Source: Rickettsia typhi
Lineage (GTDB): Bacteria; Pseudomonadota; Alphaproteobacteria; Rickettsiales; JABSSG01
Reading direction: 5' to 3'
NCBI GenBank assembly: GCA_945905715.1
Contig: CAMDPW010000009.1
Span: 1-41,714, forward strand
Length of the DNA stretch: 41,714 nt
Shown: positions 16,159 through 25,514 of the stretch, in pieces
Numbering within the stretch: the stretch's first letter is position 1
How the letters are laid out: the number at the start of each line of letters is the position of its first letter
Position numbers and translations under genes: made by a program
The notes under the pieces: model-generated
Seen by the model: only the letters and a program-made list of their open reading frames with translations
The model's database searches: none
What the model was told of the DNA's origin: nothing

Positions 16159-19100
16159 TGATATTGCTGCTGAACATCGCTTCGTCCATTTACGGGTACA
16201 TAGCTCTTATTCGCTTGCGGAAGGTGCTATTAAAATTCCTGACTTAATTAGTGCTAGCGCCAAAAACAAAATGCCCGCGGTGGCGCTAACTGATAGTAAT
16301 AATTTATTTGCAGCATTAGAATTTTCTATTGAAGCTACAAAAAAAGGTATCCAGCCGATTATAGGCGCAGTACTAAAGCTTGCCTTTAAGCATCCAGTTA
16401 GTGATATAATATTGTATGATTCAATCGTTTTGATAGCTAAAGACAAAAATGGTTATAAGAACTTATTATGGCTAGTAAGTAATTCAATTTTGTTGGCAAA
16501 AAATGAACAGGAACAGCACTTAACTTGGGATTGGTTGGTAAAGCATAATCAGGGATTAATAGTTTTAACAGGTGGTATTTACGGTACTGTAGGACGATTA
16601 TTGTTAATAGACGATCGACTTGCGGCGGAACAATATTTATTAGAGCTAAAACAAATTTTTGGTGATCGACTTTACATTGAATTAATGCGTCACGGTTTAG
16701 TTTATGAAAATAAAGCAGAGCCACTTTTTATTGAGCTTGCTCTAAAGCATAACATTCCATTAGTTGCTACAAATGATGTTTATTTTCTTACAGAGGATAT
16801 GCATGAAGCACATGAAGTGCTATTATGTATAGCTGATGGTAAGTATATAAGCGAGTCTAGTCGCAAAAAATCAACCAAAGAACATTATTTTAAGTCTGTC
16901 CAGCAAATGATTAGATTGTTTTCTGATATACCAGAAGCAATTGAGAATACTATTGTTATTGCTAAAAGATGCGCAGTTAAAGCTGAAGAATCACCGCCAA
17001 TGTTTCCTAAATACGATGTCACAATCGGCAAAGATGAGCAAGATGAGTTACAAATACTAGCTAAACAAGGGTTAGATATAAGACTAAGTGCTATACAAGA
17101 ATTGTCTGAGTTAGAAAAGCAGATATATTATGATCGCTTAGTATACGAGTTGGATGTAATTATTGGTATGCAGTTTGCTGGCTATTTCTTAATCGTATCT
17201 GATTTTATTCGGTGGAGCAAAAGGAATAGTATTCCAGTTGGGCCTGGTAGAGGCTCTGGTGCTGGTTCTATAGTGGCATGGAGTTTGGAGATAACAGATA
17301 TAGATTCAATAAAATTTGGTTTGTTATTTGAGAGATTTTTAAATCCAGATCGCGTGTCTATGCCAGATTTTGATATAGATTTTTGTCAAGAAAGACGTGA
17401 TGAAGTTATAGATTATGTAAAAAAAAAATATGGAGTCAGTAAGGTTGCGCAAATTATAACTTTTGGAAAGTTGCAGGCAAGAGCGGTAATAAGAGATGTG
17501 GGTAGGGTATTGCAGATGCCTTATAGTCAAGTAGATCGTATTTCAAAAATGGTGCCGTTTAATCCAGTTACTTCAGTTACCTTGGCACAAGCAATTGCAA
17601 TGGAGCCTCAATTAAAGCAAGCTAGAGAAAATGATGAAGAAATAGCGCATCTACTTGACATAGCATTAAAGCTAGAAGGGCTAAATCGCCATGCTTCTAC
17701 GCATGCAGCTGGTATAGTTATAGCCAATCAAGATTTAATAGAGTTTGTACCGCTTTATAGTGATCTAAAATCAGATATGCTTGTTACTCAGTATTCTATG
17801 AAGTATGCAGAAGCTGCTGGTTTAATTAAATTTGATTTTTTAGGTCTAAAAACACTCACAGTTTTAGCAAATTGTACTAAATTAATCAAACAAAGAGTGC
17901 CAGATTTTACCCTAAACAATATACCTTTAAATGATCTACCAACTTTCTCTATGTTATCAAGAGGAGAATCAGTTGGTGTATTTCAATTTGAAAGTGCTGG
18001 TATGAGAGACTCATTACGCAAGCTCAAACCAGACGCATTTGAAGATTTAATTGCTCTAGGCGCTTTGTATCGACCTGGGCCAATGGATAATATCCCAACT
18101 TATATTGGTTGTAAGCATGGAGTGTTAAAGCCAGACTACTTACATCCTAGTCTTGAGACAATACTAAAGCAAACATTTGGGGTGATAATATACCAAGAAC
18201 AAGTGATGGAGATAGCCAGAGTGTTAGCTGGATATACTTTAGGTACTGCTGATCTATTAAGACGTGCAATGGGCAAGAAAATCAAAGAAGAAATGGATGC
18301 GCAGCGCACTTTATTTATAACTGGAGCAGTAAATAATGGAGTAGAACAGCAGCAAGCAGCCTTTATTTTTGATTTAGTAGCTAAATTTGCTGGTTATGGG
18401 TTTAATAAGTCTCACGCAGTTTCTTATGCTTTGATTTCGTACCAGACAGCTTACTTAAAAGCAAATTTTGCAGTTGAAATGCTTGTAGCCTTACTTAATA
18501 CAGAAAGAAATGATACCGATAAGATCAACTTGTTTATTCAAGAAGCAAAAAATCTAGGAATCAAAGTGGTTATGCCAAATATCAATTTATCATTTCCACA
18601 TTTTACCATTCATTATAGTAAAGAAGGCATTGGTGCGATAATTTATGGGTTGGCTTCTATTAAAAATGTTGGATTAAATGCTATGCAGCAAATATGCGAT
18701 AATCGAGATGAACAAGGATTATTCGAAGATATTTTTGATTTTGCTGCGCGTTGCGATCAAAAATTTATGAACAAGAGACAACTTGAAAATTTGATTAAAT
18801 CAGGTGTATTTGATTCTTTAAATTCCAATAGAAAACAACTTTTTGACTCGATAGACATTTTATCAAAATATAATAGTAGCATTAATCAAGATAAAGATAC
18901 TAAACAAATCAGTTTTTTCTCCTCAATGGCTGACTGTGCGATGGAAAGATCTCCTGGCTTAATAAAAACAGATAATTGGAGTAGTAGTGAGCTTTTAGAA
19001 CACGAGTGTAATGCTTTAGGTTTTTACTTGTCTGCTCATCCATTAGATATATATAGTAAGTTATTTGCAAAAAATAATATAGTAAATATCACGTATATTT

Positions 19101-19612
19101 TACATGAGCTAGTTGATGGAATTTCAAAAGTAAAAATTGCAGCCGTACCTATAAATGTTCGTACCAGGGTGTCCCCAAGAGGTAGGTACGTATCAGTTTT
19201 AATGTCTGATCCAACAGGCACGTTTGAACTATCAATTTTTGATGATGAATTATTAGAAAAAAACCGAGATGCTTTATATGCTAAAACTCCTTTATTTATA
19301 ATAGCAGATGTACGCAAAGATGCTGGTGGAGCTCGTTTAATGGCTAATACTATATCAAGATTAGAGCAATATATAATCAAACAGCGTATTCATTGGCTAA
19401 TTGAAATCAATAATACTAAAGTTATTGAGACTGTGAAGCAATGGTTGATTAGCGATAATAATGGCGTAAATAATGGAAGTATTACTTTGAGAATTCATGT
19501 TGATCAAAATATTGTTGATATGAAACTTCCAGACACATACTACCCAAACCTATCTAACTTCTCTAATAACAACCTTCCTGAAGGGATTTTATCTATTTCT
19601 CAAATTGATTAA
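16151..19612 (+). CDS. dnaE: DNA polymerase III alpha subunit
   Basis: This is the replicative polymerase catalytic subunit. From the N-terminus there is a PHP domain (HLRVHSSYSLAEGA near residue 13), the polymerase core with GPGRGSGAGSIVAW near 363-376 and catalytic aspartates in MPDFDIDFCQERR near 401-413, GVFQFES and AGYGFNKSHAVSYALIS. A likely beta-clamp-binding peptide QISFF is at residues 919-923, and an OB fold follows. The length of 1153 aa matches the DnaE1 type. The start is GTG at 16151, inside the end of ugd; the only nearby ATG is out of frame and the homologous N-terminus begins immediately, so GTG is the best choice. dnaE next to ugd is also known from Rickettsia. Confidence 0.97.
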   Translation: MHNDIAAEHRFVHLRVHSSYSLAEGAIKIPDLISASAKNKMPAVALTDSNNLFAALEFSIEATKKGIQPIIGAVLKLAFKHPVSDIILYDSIVLIAKDKNGYKNLLWLVSNSILLAKNEQEQHLTWDWLVKHNQGLIVLTGGIYGTVGRLLLIDDRLAAEQYLLELKQIFGDRLYIELMRHGLVYENKAEPLFIELALKHNIPLVATNDVYFLTEDMHEAHEVLLCIADGKYISESSRKKSTKEHYFKSVQQMIRLFSDIPEAIENTIVIAKRCAVKAEESPPMFPKYDVTIGKDEQDELQILAKQGLDIRLSAIQELSELEKQIYYDRLVYELDVIIGMQFAGYFLIVSDFIRWSKRNSIPVGPGRGSGAGSIVAWSLEITDIDSIKFGLLFERFLNPDRVSMPDFDIDFCQERRDEVIDYVKKKYGVSKVAQIITFGKLQARAVIRDVGRVLQMPYSQVDRISKMVPFNPVTSVTLAQAIAMEPQLKQARENDEEIAHLLDIALKLEGLNRHASTHAAGIVIANQDLIEFVPLYSDLKSDMLVTQYSMKYAEAAGLIKFDFLGLKTLTVLANCTKLIKQRVPDFTLNNIPLNDLPTFSMLSRGESVGVFQFESAGMRDSLRKLKPDAFEDLIALGALYRPGPMDNIPTYIGCKHGVLKPDYLHPSLETILKQTFGVIIYQEQVMEIARVLAGYTLGTADLLRRAMGKKIKEEMDAQRTLFITGAVNNGVEQQQAAFIFDLVAKFAGYGFNKSHAVSYALISYQTAYLKANFAVEMLVALLNTERNDTDKINLFIQEAKNLGIKVVMPNINLSFPHFTIHYSKEGIGAIIYGLASIKNVGLNAMQQICDNRDEQGLFEDIFDFAARCDQKFMNKRQLENLIKSGVFDSLNSNRKQLFDSIDILSKYNSSINQDKDTKQISFFSSMADCAMERSPGLIKTDNWSSSELLEHECNALGFYLSAHPLDIYSKLFAKNNIVNITYILHELVDGISKVKIAAVPINVRTRVSPRGRYVSVLMSDPTGTFELSIFDDELLEKNRDALYAKTPLFIIADVRKDAGGARLMANTISRLEQYIIKQRIHWLIEINNTKVIETVKQWLISDNNGVNNGSITLRIHVDQNIVDMKLPDTYYPNLSNFSNNNLPEGILSISQID

Positions 19613-19671
19613 CTGCTTACATTATTTTGAATAATCAACAAGTAATTTTGCAGCAGTGTAGTTACTGATTA

Positions 19672-20196
19672 TCAGTTCTTTATTTCATAAAAGGTGTAGG
19701 ATAAAGTAATAGTGTTTATATCTTCCATTTCTTTATCTTTATCAAATGCAGGATCAATAAAAAATGAAACAGGCATGTGCATTTGTTGATTAGCTGCAAG
19801 CAATTGTTCAGAGAAGCAAAAACACTGAATTTTATTAAAATACTTACCTGCTTTGTGTGGAGTGATATTGTAGACAGCAGTACCAATGATAGATTTATTT
19901 GATTTATTGCGAGCAAAGTAGAAAGCTAGATTATTCTCACCAGTTATTATATTGACTTCTGGTTGTTCTGGTTTGAATTCCCAAGGTAAGTTTGGATCGA
20001 CATTGGCATCAAATCTAACTTTTAGTTTGCGCCTACCAATAGTTTCAGTTTTGTTTTTTGATATTTGGGTGGTACCTCCATAACCTGTGACTTTGCAGAA
20101 AATAGCATATAGTGGTACTGAAGCGTATGTCAATAAACTCATGCCTATGATCAACATCACCAAAGAAGATGCTAATTTTTTATCTTCCTTGCTCAT
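19672..20196 (-). CDS. ctaG: cytochrome c oxidase assembly protein CtaG/Cox11
   Basis: CtaG delivers copper to the CuB site of cytochrome c oxidase subunit I. It has an N-terminal membrane anchor (SLVMLIIGMSLLTYASVPLY, about residues 10-29), FCKVTGYGGTT just after it, the copper-binding pair in IQCFCFSEQ, and PVSFFIDP near residue 135. The 174-aa length is normal. The start is either ATG 20196 or ATG 20202 two codons earlier; 20196 would form an ATGA overlap with the probable original stop of the upstream methyltransferase gene. No other cox genes are in the window, and the convergent dnaE ends 59 bases away. Confidence 0.94.
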   Translation of the reverse strand: MSKEDKKLASSLVMLIIGMSLLTYASVPLYAIFCKVTGYGGTTQISKNKTETIGRRKLKVRFDANVDPNLPWEFKPEQPEVNIITGENNLAFYFARNKSNKSIIGTAVYNITPHKAGKYFNKIQCFCFSEQLLAANQQMHMPVSFFIDPAFDKDKEMEDINTITLSYTFYEIKN

Positions 20197-20920
20197 GACC
20201 ATATTTTATATGCGAGATTAGGAAAGTCTTGCTGATAACGATTAGAAATTGTTGGGGCTCTGCTTCTTCAATATCTATACGAAAAAAGTTCACCTTAGGC
20301 ATATGCGCTAATAAATCATCTAATTTTGCTGTCTTAACTTCTATCTTACCATCGACTTGTAGAGAGGTTCTGGTTAGTAATTTTGATGAGTCTAAATTTT
20401 GGCCATGGTATCTAGTATGCAGGCTTCTGGAATCTAAGTCCATTTCAATATTTTTTGAATAGGAAGTTAAGTTATATGGCTTAATATTGATTGCGTCGTG
20501 AATGATAAGATTTGCTTTTAGTAAAGCAAAAGCTACGTGGTTGGCTTCAAAAGCATAGATCACACCTTTGTTACTAATGTGTTTAGTCATAAAGATTGCA
20601 TGGTAACCATAATAGCACCAAGCTCAACTACAGTCGTGCCTAGCTTTAGCGCTCTACGCAATGATTGTGTTAAGGCCGGCTTCAATTCTTTATGTGCGAT
20701 TAGAGTGTGCTCCACTACGGAATTATAAGATTTGACCAGAATTTTACTCCATATTTTTTGTTTCGACCAATAAATCTTCAATTGAATGAAGTGTACCAAG
20801 TTTTGCATGTACTATGTGAACCACAGAATATAACGTGCTAAGAAACACTATTAATATAATTATTGTAGTTGTCCAAAATAAAGAATACGACTTTCTAGTA
20901 ACCAAATTTACTTTTTTCAT
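20193..20920 (-). pseudogene. FkbM-type methyltransferase with N-terminal anchor, frameshifted
   Basis: An ATG at 20920 overlaps the lptB stop (ATGA) and opens a frame with one membrane segment (TIIILIVFLSTLYSVV, residues 19-34) that stops at 20744. From an A6 run at 20754-20759 the next frame continues as WSKILVKSYNSVVEH to LGTTVVELGA. At about 20612 a one-base loss shifts back to YGYHAIFMTKHISNKGVIYA, FEANHVAF and VNFFRIDIEEAEPQQ. These are the SAM-binding (GAxxGYH), FE and IDxEGAEP motifs of FkbM-family O-methyltransferases. The first and last pieces share one frame, so the two indels nearly compensate. A possible third shift near 20235 would give an ending NRYQQDFPNLAYKIWS whose TGA overlaps the ctaG ATG. 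Sequencing error at the A6 run or transcriptional slippage cannot be excluded. Confidence 0.8.
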
Positions 20921-21660
20921 AGTTTAAAGTAGCTTCCTAAATACACGTTCTTTACCATCTCATTTTCAATGATTTCTTTAGGAGAGCCCTCCATAATTAT
21001 TGTGCCATTGTTAATGATATAGCCACGATCAACTATCTCTAAAACCTCACGTACATTATGGTCAGTGATTAGTATTCCAATATCTTTGTTTTTTAGATAG
21101 GTAATTAAATGCTTGATATCCATTACTGAAATAGGGTCAACTCCAGCAAGAGGCTCATCTAGTAAGATAAAAAATGGATTAGTAGCAATTGTGCGAGCAA
21201 TTTCCAATCTACGACGCTCACCTCCAGAAAGAGTTGTGGACATAGAGGTGCGTAAATGAGTGATCGAAAATTCAGCTAGTAATTCATCAAGTTTTTGGTG
21301 GCGTTTTTCCAGCTTCGGTTCAACAATTTCAAGTATAGCTAAAATATTTTTTTCTACGGTCAAACCTCTAAATATTGATGATTCTTGTGGTAAGTATCCA
21401 ATACCCATTCTTGCCCTTCTATACATCGGTAGTTTTGTTATATTTGTTTCATTGATTAAGATCTGACCATAATCTGGCTTGATAAGCCCACATATCATAT
21501 AAAAGCAGGTGGTTTTACCAGCTCCATTTGGTCCTAGTAAACCAACCACTTCTCCACTCTTGATGTTAAGACTGATGCTTTGTACAATATGGCGATTATT
21601 GTACGATTTTCCTATGTTAATCGCTTCCAAAAATTGTGGTTTGTTTTCTTTTTTATTCAT
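20917..21660 (-). CDS. lptB: LPS export ABC transporter ATP-binding protein LptB
   Basis: LptB is the ATPase of the LptB2FGC complex that extracts LPS from the inner membrane and pushes it along the LptA bridge. Walker [13 protein letters not shown] is near residues 36-47, the Q-loop is in [17 protein letters not shown], the ABC signature is [15 protein letters not shown], Walker B is [13 protein letters not shown], and the switch is TDHNVRE. The 247 aa are intact. Its ATG overlaps the lptA stop (ATGA), and its own TGA overlaps the start of the methyltransferase gene. lptF and lptG are not in the window. Confidence 0.97.
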   Translation of the reverse strand: MNKKENKPQFLEAINIGKSYNNRHIVQSISLNIKSGEVVGLLGPNGAGKTTCFYMICGLIKPDYGQILINETNITKLPMYRRARMGIGYLPQESSIFRGLTVEKNILAILEIVEPKLEKRHQKLDELLAEFSITHLRTSMSTTLSGGERRRLEIARTIATNPFFILLDEPLAGVDPISVMDIKHLITYLKNKDIGILITDHNVREVLEIVDRGYIINNGTIIMEGSPKEIIENEMVKNVYLGSYFKL

Positions 21661-22175
21661 TTTTCACTATTAGGGATATAAATTCTTATTCTTTCTTTCT
21701 GTAAGGAATGTAAATTATTATTATTTTGATTCAAAGACATAATCCTTACAATTTTTGTATTGAGATTGTAAATTAGTTTATCACCCTCCAAATAAGTTTC
21801 ATTTTCTTTCAACGATACGTTATTGAATAATGTAATTGTGTTTGTTAATAAATTATATTCACCAGTGTCTGCTTTAGCAGATGTGGTGCCGTCGTATATA
21901 GATATGTTATTAAAAAATTCTATTTTATCTATATCATACGTTGATACGGTATTAGCAAATTTTTTACTTTTATATGCAATAATTTTCTCACAAAATAACA
22001 CAGTATTTTTTTTGGTTACCTTAACGTTTCCATAAAACGAAGCGGTGTTGTTTGCGTAATTGATAATCAGACTATCAGAATTAATCTTGGTCCGAGAGTC
22101 CTCTATAAAGTTGCCATAGGCATGAGTGGAATACAACATTAAAGAGAGCGCTATTAAATTGATAATATTTGCCAT
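21657..22175 (-). CDS. lptA: LPS transport periplasmic protein LptA
   Basis: LptA forms the periplasmic bridge that carries LPS between LptC and LptD. It has a short N-terminal signal sequence (cleavage near residue 20, after THAYG), then an OstA-type beta-jellyroll: [52 protein letters not shown] and [11 protein letters not shown]. The 172-aa length is typical. It lies one base after lptC and overlaps lptB by four bases. Sequence conservation in LptA is low, so order in the operon adds much of the certainty. Confidence 0.92.
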   Translation of the reverse strand: MANIINLIALSLMLYSTHAYGNFIEDSRTKINSDSLIINYANNTASFYGNVKVTKKNTVLFCEKIIAYKSKKFANTVSTYDIDKIEFFNNISIYDGTTSAKADTGEYNLLTNTITLFNNVSLKENETYLEGDKLIYNLNTKIVRIMSLNQNNNNLHSLQKERIRIYIPNSEK

Positions 22176-22176
22176 A

Positions 22177-22764
22177 TCAATATAATATAGTTGTTACTGG
22201 TCCAAAAAATTCTACTGTACTTTCTGTATCTTTTAGTATAAATCCACTATTCGCAATAATTTTGCCTTGATTTCCGGTTGCAATTGTTGGCAGTATAGAA
22301 GTGGCATACATGTCATTGAAGTTAATATCTATTTTCTCTGTAAGTACTCTATAACCACCGCTATATATGAGTTCTACATTTTTTATCAACTTGATATATT
22401 TCAAATGAGAATCAGCCATAGCTTCATCGGCTATCGCGGATACATAGGTTTTGTTTTCAACATCCATGTAATACTGCATCTGTATGTCAATAAATTTATA
22501 CAAGTCTTGATTAAGCTGCAATGTTTGCTTTGCATGCAAATTATATTCTTTGTTTCTGAGGTCATAACCAAAGAAAGACGCATTACCTACTGTGGTTGTT
22601 GTTGGTAAATTTTCAGTGCCATGCTTGTTGTTGTTTTGTAGTTTAATACTATGGGTGGATTCTATATTAATAAAAATTATCAACAATAGCAGTGCACTTA
22701 AAACTACGACATTACATAATATTTTTACAATACGAACAAAAATAGTGTATCTGTGTATAGCCAT
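22177..22764 (-). CDS. lptC: LPS export protein LptC
   Basis: LptC is the bitopic inner-membrane protein that receives LPS from LptB2FG and passes it to LptA. One N-terminal membrane helix (IVKILCNVVVLSALLLLIIFI, interrupted by no charges, about residues 12-32) is followed by a periplasmic beta-jellyroll containing FFGYDLRNKEYNLHAKQ and IDINFNDMYATSILPTIATGNQGKI. The length of 195 aa is normal. The ATG overlaps the kdsD stop by one base. Compared with E. coli (kdsD-kdsC-lptC-lptA-lptB), the phosphatase gene kdsC is missing here. Confidence 0.92.
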   Translation of the reverse strand: MAIHRYTIFVRIVKILCNVVVLSALLLLIIFINIESTHSIKLQNNNKHGTENLPTTTTVGNASFFGYDLRNKEYNLHAKQTLQLNQDLYKFIDIQMQYYMDVENKTYVSAIADEAMADSHLKYIKLIKNVELIYSGGYRVLTEKIDINFNDMYATSILPTIATGNQGKIIANSGFILKDTESTVEFFGPVTTILY

Positions 22765-23753
22765 TATGAATCATCATAATTGTTATTCATGATTCCTAGT
22801 CCTATTTTTAAACAATCATGTAGATGTAATAGTCCAGCGAGCTTGTTATCTTTTCTTACCAATAAACTAGTAATAGTTTTGTTATTCATAATTTGCAGTG
22901 CGTCAATAACTTTTAACCCTACGTCAATAACATAAGGATTTTCACTCATGACTTTCTTGGCTGTCATGTTAATCCAATCTTTTGACATATGTCTTCTTAA
23001 ATCGCCATCAGTGATGAGGCCAAGGATGCTATCAGTCTCGTCAACTACTATGACACATCCTAATGATTTAATTGTCATTTCTATCAAAGCTTCTGGCATT
23101 TTGGTATCAGGAAGTATTTTTGGCAGTTTTGCGTCAACGCACATAATATCTTCAACTTTTAGTAGTTGAGCTCCTATCCTACCTCCTGGATGCAAGGTTT
23201 TATATTGATCTGGTGAAAAAGATTTGTGCTCGATCAATGAGACAGCTAATGCATCACCAAGAGCTAACATCATAGTGGTTGATGTTGTTGGTGCATTAAT
23301 ATGCGAAACTTCTGGAATGTTAGGTAGTAACAATGTCACGTTTGCAGAACGAGCAAGCGTAGAGTTCAGTCTACCAACAATAGCTATTATGGGTATTTTG
23401 ACGTTTTGAGCAAAATTTACTAAATCAAATAATTCCAAAGACTCTCCTCCATTAGATAGTATAATCATTACATCATCATGACCTATCATGCCTAGATCTC
23501 CATGACTTGCTTCAGATGGATGAACGAAGTATGAAGAATTTCCTGTAGATGAAAGAGTAGATGAAATTTTACGGGCAATAATCCCGCTTTTGCCAATGCC
23601 ACTTACTATTATTCTGCCTTTAGTTTGGACTAGTAGTTGTATAGATAACGAGAAACTTTCATCAATTGAGTTAGCAAGCGCTTTTAAAGCATCTGCTTCA
23701 TGGGTTATGGCTTGTCTTGCAATCTGGACAAGTTTGTCTTTATATAAAATCAT
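22764..23753 (-). CDS. kdsD: arabinose-5-phosphate isomerase (KpsF/GutQ family)
   Basis: KdsD interconverts ribulose-5-phosphate and arabinose-5-phosphate, the entry to KDO synthesis for LPS core. The N-terminal SIS domain shows GRIIVSGIGKSGIIARKISSTL (about residues 46-67, split here as one motif), FVHPSEASHGDLGMI and ILSNGGES. Two CBS domains fill about residues 205-325, with SLGCVIVVDE, GLITDGDLRRHM and ITSLLVRKDNKLAGLLHLHDCL. The length of 329 aa is normal. It lies six bases after rnd and overlaps lptC by one base, an alphaproteobacterial arrangement. Confidence 0.95.
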   Translation of the reverse strand: MILYKDKLVQIARQAITHEADALKALANSIDESFSLSIQLLVQTKGRIIVSGIGKSGIIARKISSTLSSTGNSSYFVHPSEASHGDLGMIGHDDVMIILSNGGESLELFDLVNFAQNVKIPIIAIVGRLNSTLARSANVTLLLPNIPEVSHINAPTTSTTMMLALGDALAVSLIEHKSFSPDQYKTLHPGGRIGAQLLKVEDIMCVDAKLPKILPDTKMPEALIEMTIKSLGCVIVVDETDSILGLITDGDLRRHMSKDWINMTAKKVMSENPYVIDVGLKVIDALQIMNNKTITSLLVRKDNKLAGLLHLHDCLKIGLGIMNNNYDDS

Positions 23754-23759
23754 GATTAT

Positions 23760-24368
23760 TTACCATGCAAAAATATCAGTATCACTCCAACCTTTTAAAT
23801 CGAGTGTAGCTCTGTGAGGTAAAAATTTGAAACACTCTTCCGCAAGCTCCATGCGATGCTCCCTAACAAGTATGGCGTTTAATCGATCGCGTATTTTATG
23901 CAAATATAACACATCAGATGCTGCATATTCTTTCTGCTCTTTTGACAAGGTTTCAGCACCCCAGTAAGAAGATTGTTGTTGTTTAGAAATTTGAACGCCA
24001 ACTAATTCACGACACAGTTCTTTAAGGCTGTGGCTTTCTGCATAGGTTCTTGCTAGTTTTGAAGCAATTTTGGTACAGTAAATATTTTGTACTAATACAT
24101 CTAAATATTTGTAAATTACCGCTATATCAAATCTTGCATAATGAAATAATGTTGTATTGTTTTTATCTAATAAGATTTTTTTGAGATTAGGTGCATGATA
24201 TTTACCAAATTCAAATCTAATTAAATGCGCATTACCATCACCATCTGATATTTGCAGTACACACAGACGATCGCGATCGTTTTTTAGTCCAAGTGTTTCT
24301 GTATCAATTGCCAGTATTCCAGAGAGATTGATATCTACTGGTAGATCTTCCGTATATTCAAAAATCAC
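23760..24368 (-). CDS. ribonuclease D-like 3'-5' exonuclease
   Basis: This is a short RNase D-type DEDD exonuclease, probably in tRNA 3'-end maturation or RNA turnover. Exo I LAIDTETLG, exo II LFHYARFDIAVIYKYL and exo III YAASDVLYLHKIRD carry the expected acidic residues. It lacks the HRDC domains of E. coli RNase D, as usual for the roughly 200-aa alphaproteobacterial version. I chose GTG 24368 because GGAGG lies 8 bases upstream; the GTG at 24374 is only two bases from that GGAGG. It is the first gene of the rnd-kdsD-lptCAB set, and tRNA-Leu lies just upstream on the same strand. Confidence 0.9.
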   Translation of the reverse strand: MIFEYTEDLPVDINLSGILAIDTETLGLKNDRDRLCVLQISDGDGNAHLIRFEFGKYHAPNLKKILLDKNNTTLFHYARFDIAVIYKYLDVLVQNIYCTKIASKLARTYAESHSLKELCRELVGVQISKQQQSSYWGAETLSKEQKEYAASDVLYLHKIRDRLNAILVREHRMELAEECFKFLPHRATLDLKGWSDTDIFAW

Positions 24369-24401
24369 TATCACAACCTCCAGAATTAGTTAGGCATAAA
24401 T

Positions 24402-24488
24402 TGGTGCCCAGAAGAAGACTCGAACTTCCATGACTTTGCAGTCGCTAGCACCTGAAGCTAGTGCGTCTACCAGTTCCGCCATCCGGGC
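24402..24488 (-). tRNA. tRNA-Leu (CAG)
   Basis: An 87-base class II tRNA with encoded CCA. The acceptor GCCCGGA pairs with TCTGGGC with one G-U pair. The D arm is GGCGGAACTGGTAGACGC, the anticodon stem CTAGC/GCTAG encloses TTCAGGT (anticodon CAG), a long variable arm follows, and the T loop is GTTCGAGTC. It may share transcription with rnd-kdsD-lptCAB, which starts 34 bases downstream. Confidence 0.97.
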
Positions 24489-24580
24489 ATGCCATATATC
24501 TTGCTTGCCTCTTATGTAATATAGCTTTATATTGTTTAGTATATTTCACAAGTAAGTTCAAACATAAAATACTAGTAGCT

Positions 24581-25513
24581 ATGAAAAATAAAATAATAAC
24601 TATATTCGGTGGTTCTGGTTTTGTTGGGAGCTATATAGTGAAGGAATTAGCAAAAACAGGAGCATATATTCAAGTTGTTTCACGTACTCCTGATCGCTCT
24701 ACTTTCTTAAAAATTGCTGGTAATGTAGGGCAGATTTATTTGCAGTATGTTGATGTTGTTGACTCTACGTCTATATCTCAGGTTATAGAGAACTCTGATG
24801 TAGTCATTGATTTGGTTGGTATATTATACGAGAAAAGTGGGAGTACTTTTGAAGCAATCAACAAATGTGCTGGGGTAAATATTGCAAAGATAGCAAAAAA
24901 AAAGCAAGTGAAGCAGTTTATTTATTTTTCTGCTTTAAATGTTAATCGCGCTTACGAATCCAAGTATGCGCAGAGTAAATATAGGGCAGAAAAGGAGATA
25001 CAAAAAGAATTTTCAAAAGCTGTTATTATAAGGCCAAGCTTGATTTTTGGTCCAGAAGATCGTTTTTTTAATTTTTTTGCCAACATCATATCTACATTTC
25101 ATATAATTCCTTTGATCAAAGATGGCTATACAAAGTTTCAGCCAGTATATGTAGGTGATATTGCCAAAGCTATTGCCAAAATAGTGAATGCTGAGAGCGA
25201 CTATTCTGGGAAAGTTTTCGAGTTTGCTGGAGCAGAAAGTTATACATTTAGGGAGCTCATTAAATTTATAAGCCGCACTATTGATCAAAAAGTGTTGATG
25301 GTAACTATACCTAACTGGATTGCACGTTTTATGGCATTTTTCATGGAATTTTTACCACGGCCAATCTTAACAAGAGATCAAATTAAGTTATTAAAGTATC
25401 ACAATATAGTTCACAAAGAAGATAAATTGTTGTATTTTAGTGCATTAGGTATAAAACCAAAAACTGTTGAACAAATAGTTCCGGCTTATTTAAGAAGTTT
25501 AAAAAAAACATAA
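24581..25513 (+). CDS. complex I NDUFA9-like NAD(P)-binding protein
   Basis: An atypical short-chain dehydrogenase/epimerase of the kind related to the mitochondrial complex I accessory subunit NDUFA9, common in alphaproteobacteria. The Rossmann motif IFGGSGFVGSYIVKELAK is at residues 6-23, DVVIDLVGILYE near 78-89, FIYFSALN and the YAQSKYRAEKEI segment (Y-x-x-x-K) near 128-139, and IIRPSLIFGPEDRFFNFFA near 148-166. The 310-aa length is normal. I chose ATG 24581: the frame opens earlier at 24461, but that start lies inside the tRNA-Leu gene. The LysM lipoprotein gene follows one base after its stop. The precise biochemical role is unproven in bacteria. Confidence 0.9.
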   Translation: MKNKIITIFGGSGFVGSYIVKELAKTGAYIQVVSRTPDRSTFLKIAGNVGQIYLQYVDVVDSTSISQVIENSDVVIDLVGILYEKSGSTFEAINKCAGVNIAKIAKKKQVKQFIYFSALNVNRAYESKYAQSKYRAEKEIQKEFSKAVIIRPSLIFGPEDRFFNFFANIISTFHIIPLIKDGYTKFQPVYVGDIAKAIAKIVNAESDYSGKVFEFAGAESYTFRELIKFISRTIDQKVLMVTIPNWIARFMAFFMEFLPRPILTRDQIKLLKYHNIVHKEDKLLYFSALGIKPKTVEQIVPAYLRSLKKT

Positions 25514-25514
25514 A

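Noticed and set aside
20587-20808. Separate 73-aa small protein downstream of lptB
   Set aside because: Its sequence is the frameshifted middle of the methyltransferase gene, continuous with pieces on both sides.
24461-24580. Upstream extension of the NDUFA9-like frame
   Set aside because: The first part lies inside the tRNA-Leu gene on the opposite strand and the family N-terminus begins at 24581.
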